DNA from: Symbiodinium natans | Lineage: Eukaryota > Sar > Dinophyceae > Suessiales > Symbiodiniaceae | Direction of reading: 5' to 3' | Assembly (NCBI GenBank): GCA_905221605.1 | Contig: CAJNDS010002469.1 | Span: 1 to 64,000, forward strand | Length of the DNA: 64,000 nt | In this document: positions 11,901 to 20,900 of the stretch, in pieces | Numbering within the stretch: the stretch's first letter is position 1 | Layout: every line of letters begins with the position of its first letter | Position numbers and translations under genes: made by a program | Notes under the pieces: generated by a model | Seen by the model: the letters and a program-made list of their open reading frames with translations, nothing else | Told to the model about the DNA's origin: nothing | The model's database searches: none

Positions 11901-14900
11901 TCAGAAGGCGGCAGTGCATCGGTGTGTGGATGGTGCCTTGAAGTGATTGGTGAAGATCTCATAATAGGCTGCCCGGCCGCTTCTTTAGAAGGAGTGGCGG
12001 AGACCGTCACGACTAAAGTGAGTCAGCACCAGTGCGGATACTTGCGGGTGTCGAAAGCGGCTGCTTCTGGAGCCGTGCCCCAGAAATGGTCAGGCATGAG
12101 GGCCAAAGACTTGGCCAGCTACACTACCTTCCAGAAAGGCTGGAAGGAAGTAAACCGGGAGCTAAAGAGCAGCGAGGCCGAGCTCATGGAAGATCCGCCG
12201 TTGCCTTCAAAGAAGCCAAGCGGCCGACGAAAGGGCTTGACCGAGCTGGAGGAGGACTTAGCTCAACTGCAAGGCCTGTTTGGGGAGGCCTCAGACGACA
12301 GCGAAGAGGACGAGCCAGCTCCGGTGAGGTCGCGGGGCGCGGCTTCTTCAAGTTTCCTTCCTCCGGGGGCCCCGGCTGGAGCAACTCGCCGAGTGGAAGA
12401 AGGGGAGCGCAAAGAAGGTCGCAAGGAGCTGGACTTGCAGAAGATGATGGCCTTAAGCTTGGCGCAAGGACGCAGCGCAGGAGACTTGATGCCTTTGCTC
12501 CTCTTGAACTACATGGAAGACAAGAAGCAGCGGCAGCGGCGTCGCAAGCAGCGGGAGCGAGATCACGGCTACCTTGGTGGCTACTCCTCAGAAGACAGCG
12601 CAGGAGAAGGGGAAGAGTGGCGCGACAAGGGGATGAGAGCAGTATCTTCGCTCCACCAGCTGCAGCGGCGCATTCAACGGTGCCCTCGACAGATCTACCA
12701 GGAGTACGAGAGGGAGATCACGGAGGAGCTGGGGGTCGTGCCGGGGCAGGCCTGGACACTCAAAGATTACCTGCGTCGCCAGCCGTGGGGCAGATTCAAA
12801 GGCATATTCAGATGCGCGGTCATGGATGCCCAGGCTTACGAATACCTCAGGGCTGGCAACTCCGAGGCGGCGATGGCCCAGCTGGTGCAGAACATGAAGG
12901 CGAAAGTTCAGGCGGTGCTCCAGCAGGGCGACTGGACGACAGCCTGGCTTTTGACGGGGATCCCGGATCCTTTGGCCAAGCGGGAGTTCGGCGGAACCAA
13001 GGAGGAGCTTGCGGTCATCTCCGGCTACATGGACGCGTTGTCGAAGCTCAGGAAGCGGATGAAGGAGACGGGTCCAGGTGCTGGGGGCGGAGACGAGGAC
13101 GACGACGAGGCCGGCGCCGGAGACCGGCGAAAGAAGTGAAGCAAACACCCTCGAGGCTGCATGGAACTGGCGTTGGTGAGTGTACAGCTCCGTTGCTGAT
13201 GCCAGGGCGGAATTCGAAATTTCAGAGATACTATACGTGGTTTCAAGGTGCCCAAGGTACTACGCCGGAGCGGTCCGGCATCGAACAGCCTCTTTTTCCG
13301 GGCGTCCTTCCTTACCCTGAGGTTCTTTCCGAATGTGGGGGGGCACTCTTGGACGATGAGGCCGCGGAGTTCTGGGGCAAGTCTCTCTTAAATGAGTTCG
13401 TGGCTTGGTCCAACTTCGTGGTCTTGGGTTGCCCTGAGTGTCGGGATGGCCGTTTCGAGCCGCGAGTGGTCCATCGAAGCATGGAGGACATGAGGTCTTT
13501 CGCTGATCGGCTACTTGGCGAGGTGGTGAGTTTTAGTACCCCCGAACTGCTTAGGGATACTCTTTGCTGTGAAGGGAAGAGGGGTGACCTTCAGTCGCTC
13601 CTGGAGCTTTTGTCTTGCTCTACGTCCTCATATGACGATGTGGGTCCCCAGGTTTCGCCGGAAGCTGGCGTGGCTCTTCCTGTGGTGGCAGAGAGGGTCG
13701 CAGTGCCCGCCGAGGCCGGGTTAGTGGATCCAGCCGATTGGTTGGAGCCTGACCGCGCAGCGGTGTTTGAGAACCTTGACCGCTTGCGCCTGCCTGAGGA
13801 ACTTTGGGGGGAGAAAGTGGTGGCGTGCCACAGGGTCCCGCTGGACCAAGAGGAGGCGGTCATTCGCAAACTGCTTGAAACGAACATGGTGACGCTAGTG
13901 CCTGAAGGAGAATTACCACGGGATGGCCAGGGCGACATCCGAGTAGGCGGCCTCTTTAGTGTCCGCAAAAACGATGTCGAAGACCGTCTCATCTATGACA
14001 GGCGGCCCGAGAATGCCACGATGCCTCGCCTTCGGTGGGCCGAACTGCCAAATGGGGCGTGCTACTGTCGTCTCCTACTCAAACCACATGAATATGTAAG
14101 AGGGTCAGGTGACGATTTACGCAACTTCTACTATATGCTGCGACTCCCTGAGGCCTGGATACGATTCAACAGTGTGGGAAGAAGGGTCTCCAAAGAGCTT
14201 CTTGTGGAGCGAGGCTTGGACCCCAGCATCGCCCATCGAGCTTGTTTCCGCGTCCTAGGGATGGGTGATGTCAACGGCTGCGCTATAGCGCAGGCGACGC
14301 ATGAGAGCATACTTCGCAGGGCCGGACTTTTGGAGCCTGACACCGTTTTGATCTATGGCCGGACGGCTCCTCAGAGTGACCTCTGGGAAGGCATTTACCT
14401 AGATGATCTGCTCGTGACTCTTCGTTGCCAACTGGATCACCCTGTCCCTCAAGATGGCTCTTTCAAACCCCCGCTTCCGATGCCCCAGGACGAGGACATG
14501 CGACGGATGGCGGCGGCAGAGGCCGCCTACTTGGAGGCGCGTCTCCGCAGGGCAGAACATAAAGCCTTCCGGGGTGAAGTTCAGTTTCGCGCCTGGGGAG
14601 CAGAGATCGATGGTGTGAAAGGGCGTTGCGGGACCTCTGGGCGCCCGCCGGCAGGTGTGGTCTCTCATCCGCCAAGTCGTGCGCCTGGGGCACTGCACTC
14701 AGGCAGCCTTGCAGAAGCTAGTGGGGCTGATCACTTTCCATCTTCAATACAGGAGGGAGATGTTTTGCCTGCAGCACCACATCTACAAGTTCATGTCGGA
14801 CATGCCTCCTCGTGGGGTTGTTCGGCTCCCAACTTTCGTGCTGGATGAGCTTCGTAGCCTAGGCCTTCACCTCCCTTTCTGTTACACCAGCATGCGCAGG

Positions 14901-17900
14901 TGGATCTCCGAAGAGGTTTTGGCGACGGACGCGACACCGACTTCGGGCGGGGCCGTCGTTGCTCAGGTGCCTGAAGCTCTAGCACGTGAACTGTGGAGAC
15001 TGTCGGAGCACCGAGGTGAAGCAGTCCGACTGGACCGAACGACTGACTTCGAGATCGAGGTTGGTGAGCCAAAGGAACCTTCTATCTTCGCCAGTGTGTG
15101 TGGAGAGTGCTTGGATTGGAACGTGGCGTCCTCGTACCATTTTCGAAAAACCTCCCATATAAACTTGCAAGAGGCACGCGCCCTCAAGAAGGAGCTCGCC
15201 AGCCTTGCCTCGGACCCGGCCAACCACGGGATGATCAAGATTTGCTTGAACGACAGTCGGGTATGTGTAGGGGCTTTTGCAAAGGGCAGGTCAAGTTCGT
15301 TTCGGTTGAATGGTTGCCTTCGTAGTCTTCTACCTTTTCTCATTTTTGGCAACGTCTCCTTTGGCATCTTGTGGATAGAAACACATTCGAACCCCGGAGA
15401 CTACCCTTCACGGTTTACCCCGCTTCCAGTCCCTCGAGATCCTCCCCGCTGGCTTCGACGCTTTGGAGTAGGTGGAGACAAACTTGCACTGCCAGGGCTT
15501 GAAGTGTTTGCAGGAACCGCGGTCCTAACAGCAGCTTTCATACGTGCAGGCTGCGCCATGCTGGGCCCTGTCGACCTCCTCTACGGCAAGGACGCTCTGG
15601 AGGAGTGCTGGGCTGAGCTCATTAGAACCAGGGCTGTTGCTTGGGTTTGGCTGTCGCCCCCGTGTAGTTCCTTTTCGCCCCTCACGAATTTGGGCGCCGG
15701 GGGCCCCCTTCGCACCAAAGGCCAGCCGGAGGCGGATGCAAGCAACCCACGCACGGCTCTCGGAAATCTCTTGTGGAGGAGGGCCATCGCACTGGCTGAG
15801 CTTGCTTTGAAAGCAGGGATTCCTTTCTTTCTTGAGCACCCCAAGGGCAGCTACGGTTGGCTTTTTCGGGAGATTGAGCTGTTGCGGGCGAAGGCCGGGG
15901 TCACAATGCACGAGCTCCACATGTGTGCCTATAGCAGTGTCGCAGAGGGAGAATTACCATACAAAAAGCCGACTCGAATCCTCACCACGGCTCCATGGTT
16001 CAGCCGCATTGTACGTACTTGCCCGGGATGTCCCGGCCATGGACCTCCGCTTCGGGGTGCTCGAGCCAAACTTGCCGGGAGTTACCCTCGCTCTTTGTGT
16101 GACGCCGTTGCCCAGGCCTACGTGAGCTGGTGCCATGACCGGACGCCTGCAGAACGCAGGCCTCACACTGGCCTATAGGAGGAACTTACAGGATGCAGCT
16201 TTGTGGCTTCTAGCTGTGTGTTCGCGGTTGGGGATGCGTTTGAGGAGGTCGTCTTCAGCCAGGAGCATTGACTACGCATTGTCTCGAGCCATCGAGGTTG
16301 CATATGACGAGGGGGAGAAGGTCTATTGGGTTTCTCTAGGTGTTCTTGGAGTTCAGCGTCGACTTAATGTGGCAGGTGCTATGCTGAGGGCTACCTGGGC
16401 GTCAATTCGAGGTTGGAGAGCTCTCATGCCCAGCAGGTCCAGGGTCCCAATTACACATGTGGGTCTGCAGGGGCTTCTTCTGACGTGCTTGAGCGAGGGC
16501 CAGAAGGTCACGGGTTGGGCTCGGCGGATTTGGTGGGCTACCATGCTTGCTTCATGGTTGGCTTTCTGGGGCTTGATGAGGCCTGGCGAGGTGGTGAACC
16601 TTCGAAAGAAGGATCTGGCCTTCCCGGAGGCTGTGGCTATGGGGGAGGCTGCGTTGGGCTTAGTGATCCTCATCCGAAAGCCAAAAACTCGTCGCACATA
16701 TCGCACTCAGATGGTATTAGTTAAGGAGGTTGCTGTGGTACTTTGGTTGTCCTGGTGGACGGCAGCTCTTCGGCCAAACCAGCTGGTCTTTCCGATGTCT
16801 CGCAGGCTTTGGGGAGAGCGGATGAAGGAGGCGCTGCGTCGTCTGAGCCTCGAGGGTTGCAAGTATACGCCGTCTTCTTTTAGAGCGGGGGGGGCGACGC
16901 ATCACTACCGCGTCAACCAGAACATCCCACAATTGCAGTTCATGGGGAGGTGGAAGTCACTGGAGTCTTTAAAAAGCTACATCCACGAAGCTTTGAGCGT
17001 CCACATCGCACAGCAGGCGCCTGAGGAGGGTCGACGAAAGTTGGAGAGCGCCCAACGTTTTGTGCATCTTTTGCAGCAGCCTCCTCACTTGCCGGCGCAG
17101 TTTCTCCTTAGCAGTGACCTGTAGACTGGAGGGTTATGTCTGCCCGCATTTTTCGTGCTTTGCGAGAATTTGGCGGACGCTCTGGAGGTGCTTGAGGGCA
17201 GGACCACGCGTCTTTTCCCAAGGCTTCTTCAGTTTCTTCTTCAGTTTGGTCTGCGGCGGCACGTGGTTCTGAAAATGGATCAAGGCGGGATTTCGCGGCG
17301 ACCGACTAGCAGGATCAGGGGCAAGGCTCCGGAGGGTGGAAAGCAAAGCCGAGGCGTTGGTGATCTGGTGCCAGGTGCAGCCGGGCGTCCCCAAGCCGAT
17401 GCAGAGGAGGGTCAAAGGACTACAGCGGCGGCCACCACAGTCCGGCATGCTTTGCAGCAAGCCGCGGCCCAGCTAGGGCCTGAGGAAATTGAGCCGGGTC
17501 TGTCAGCTTCAGAGGTGGTGGCAGATGCTTCCTCCTGGGCGTCAGCTTCGCGATGGAGAAGTGGATCCAACGCGCGTCGTTTCACGGCGGCGCTCTGTCG
17601 CATGCTTAGCTTATTGGAAGGTCTACGCCCTGATGTTGGTGAAGTCCGTGCTGCAGACACTTTAGAGGGCCCACAGCCCGTGGAACCCCGCCCTCTCCGA
17701 GGCGCTCTGGCGCGACGTGGTTCAACTTCAGTGGCGGCTCAGGAACCTCAGGTCCGCCAGATGGTATGGTCCTGGCTCCTTCGTCCTCTTCGCCTTTGGA
17801 AGACTTGTGCGGTTCTCCTCCTCGTGCTGATATGCCCCAGGCTCGTCGCCCTCTTGGCCTCCATGATCATACGGTTGCTTTGTCGAGCCATGATTCTGGT

Positions 17901-20900
17901 GCTTGGACGTGTGGCCCATGAGCTGTGGCAAGAAGTTCGCATGGGTATCTCCCATGCCTCCCTGGCAGTGACTGAGCTGGAGCTGCAACTGGTGGAGCTC
18001 CTAGAAAGTTGGATGGGGTGGCCCAACGTGGTGCCTTCAACAGCACCGCCCTACCTCACGGACCCGTCCTTCGTGCCCAGTCCGCCGCCCACGCCGGCTC
18101 CTGGAGCTTCCCTCCCAGCCCGCCCTTTGGAAATCGTTCACCTGGTGCTCATGGCGCTTCTCTATCGTCGAGCCGCAGGGGTGGGTGGGGGAGGCATTGA
18201 ACCAGCAGCTGCTCATCCCAGGCCTTGAATCTCTCAAAGCACCATTTGAGGACGATGCCTTCAGCTTGAGTGAGTCCTGGGATCCGCATCGCTATGAGGG
18301 CTCTGAGAGCCCGGATTAATGTGATTCTAATCAACTCTGTTGGCACCTCCAAGTAAAAAGTGCGAGCGCTTCTCGACGGGAAGTCGGTTCAGCAGCGTGG
18401 GCCTCAGCAATGAGGATAACATTGGTGAGCCAGCCTCCTGCTTCAGGAACGTCCCCTCTCCAAGACCTTCATGCAGCAGGTGCGAACCGACGCTCGGGGC
18501 TCAAAGTCTTACCACCGCCACCCCGCCGCCACGGCATTGAACCAGCAGCTGCTCATCCCAGGCCTTGAATCTCTCAAAGCACCATTTGAGGACGATGCCT
18601 TCAGCTTGAGTGAGTCCTGGGATCCGCATCGCTATGAGGGCTCTGAGAGCCCGGATTAATGTGATTCTAATCAACTCTGTTGGCACCTCCAAGTAAAAAG
18701 TGCGAGCGCTTCTCGACGGGAAGTCGGTTCAGCAGCGTGGGCCTCAGCAATTAGGGTTTAGGGTTTAGGGCTGACGGCTTAGGGCTTAGGACTTAAGTTT
18801 GGAATTTAGGGTGTCAAGGTTTCGGGTTTAGAGTGCCCTAAGCCCCTAAACCCCCCAAACCGACACCAGACATGGTTGCATGTAAGGTTTATGGGCGGTT
18901 CTGAGTAGGCATGCAACCAGGACAACTCTCATTCTCCTAGAGTTTAAAGGGTTTTCAGGGAGAACCTTGCTCGAAGACCCAGAGTGGGCTTACTCTTTTG
19001 TTTTCGGGGTGCTCCTCAACCCGTTTTCGGGGTGCTCCTGAACCTGAGTGTTGCGACGTGCGCGAATGAGTGGATCTCATGGTGAAGATATCCTTCCAGC
19101 CTGCTGCCTGCACCCCTCCCCTCCCAGAACCCAAACCCCAACCCCCAAACCCCAAACCCCAAACCCTAAACCCTAATACCTAAACCCTAAACCCTAAACC
19201 CTAAACCCTAAACCCTAAACCCTAAACCCTAAACCCTAAACCCTAAACCCTAAACCCTAAACCCTAAACCCAACAAAACCCTAAGCCCTAAACTCCAACT
19301 CAGCCGTTGTTTGGAGGCGCCGCGTGCAGCATCGACAGCATTGGACTTCGGACGGCTGCAAGCTTCTCGTCAAATCGTGTGGCTTTCCCTCTCGTGAATC
19401 TCTTTAGGGTTTAGGGTTTAGGGTTGAGGGTTTAGGGTTTAGGGTTTAGGGTTTAGGGTTTAGGGTTTAGGGGTATCGCAGCGGACTCAAACATCAAGCC
19501 GGAGCGAAACAGACTCAACAAACCCCATCGAACGCCGCAATCGCACTTGCATACAGACTGGTCAGATCCTCAGTTCGCACTAAGGCCCGCGCTTCAAAAC
19601 TGCTACTGGAGTTTCGTCGGGGGTTCACTGCCAGGTTTTCTAAAAGGCATACTCTTCAGATGCCAGCTCTCAAACCTTGACAGGAACACTCCGGGCTGGC
19701 ATGACACACAAGCACAACACACAAGCTAAACAAAAGCAAGGAGAAGGCAAACCCATACTCAAATTTCCAGACTTGACTAAGGTGCCGGAAACGATGCGCG
19801 TGCGCACATGTATGTTTCTAAGTTTGAGGAATTTGATGTATATATATATATACATATATATATAGATATAGGGTTTTGTATATAAATGGAGAAATGCAAT
19901 GCTACTTAAAACCCAAAGGCTGCAAGCTCACATAGATCTATATATGTATATACATAGACACAAGTGTTCAAGCACTCCACTGCAGCTCTGATTTCTGGTT
20001 CCGGCATCCTCCCAAATTAGAGCCCTAGACTATAAACCCTTCCTTAAACCCTCGACCCTCATCCCTACGCCCTACACCCTAAACCTCCCACCCAGGGTCG
20101 CCCTACACCCTCATCCCTTGATGGTCAGCTGGCATGGACTGAGGCTTCGGCGTAGGTTCGCAAGAGCCTCCAGGAGAACAACGTCCAGGGCCCTGAGGCA
20201 GTGAACCCACAGCCCATCCGCTGGTGGCGGAGCTGGGCAGAATCATCTGGGCTTTTGTCAATGAACTTGAAAGAAGAACTTGAAAGAAGTTGGATCCTGC
20301 TTGTGGTAACTTGATACATGAGTTCCTAAACCGGAACCCAGGTTTTGTACAGTTCAGAGACGTCCGGATTGTCCGCCAGATGCATTGGCGTGACCGCCGC
20401 GGACGCCTCAAGCGGTGGCTCAGTTATGTTCAGCTTCAGTTTCCGCAGCGCAGAGAAGGCGACTCACACCCTAAACCCTAAACCCGCGAGGTGCCCGCGC
20501 GTGCATCTAAGTGAGATCTGAGCGTACTGTCGACGTGTCTAGTTGAGTGTTGCGTGGTCCTGCGTTGACGCTGAGTGTCATGCTGCAGCAACCGTGCTCT
20601 CAGGGGCCACTGTGTCGCGGGGGCAAAAGTGTAGGGTTGCTTTGTGTGATCTGTTCCAAGTTGTGGTTGGGGCTAGTGTGGTGTCGTACTGTAGTGCGAC
20701 CGTAGCCCATTTTCGACTTTCCCACCCTCCACAACCCTCGAAAATAGGGCTGGGGGGGGTGGAGGGTTCTAGTGCGACTTGACCTGGCCAGTGTGCCCGG
20801 AGGTCGAGGTCGAGGGGGACGCGTGCGCCTCCCTCTGTTGTCGTACTGGTTTGTCTAGAATGACTGTGATCTAGACGTTCGTCCACCTTGCTGCAAAACA

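Larger units (their letters stand above)
11738..18751 (+). mobile_element. Tyrosine-recombinase retrotransposon (Ngaro/PAT-like) with methyltransferase-like domain
   Basis: The element is bounded by split direct repeats in the order A1 (11738-11838), genes, B1 (18193-18411), A2 (18411-18511), B2 (18533-18751). This arrangement is diagnostic of Ngaro- and PAT-type tyrosine-recombinase (YR) retrotransposons in the DIRS order. It encodes a gag-like ORF, reverse transcriptase plus RNase H plus a C5-methyltransferase-like domain, a tyrosine recombinase and a possible fourth ORF. The repeats are identical as far as I can read, implying a young insertion. It sits 38 nt inside a candidate host intron. 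Joining the flanks (GGGT + TTAGGG) restores a perfect telomere-type unit, so there is no target-site duplication, as expected for a YR element. Confidence 0.9.

Noticed and set aside
12588-13148. Long minus-strand frame (186 codons) under ORF1
   Set aside because: Shadow of the GC-rich gag-like ORF; no motif and opposite to the element's other genes.
12032-13198. N-terminal extension of ORF2 across ORF1
   Set aside because: Open only because of base composition; Arg/Gly/Ala-rich and featureless, while the frame of ORF1 is well formed. The ATG at 13199 is a better start.
20690-20725. Relict dinoflagellate spliced-leader sequence (ACCGTAGCCCATTTTCG)
   Set aside because: It matches only part of the spliced leader with an extra C and loses the 3' half; no downstream acceptor or gene start. 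Chance match likely.
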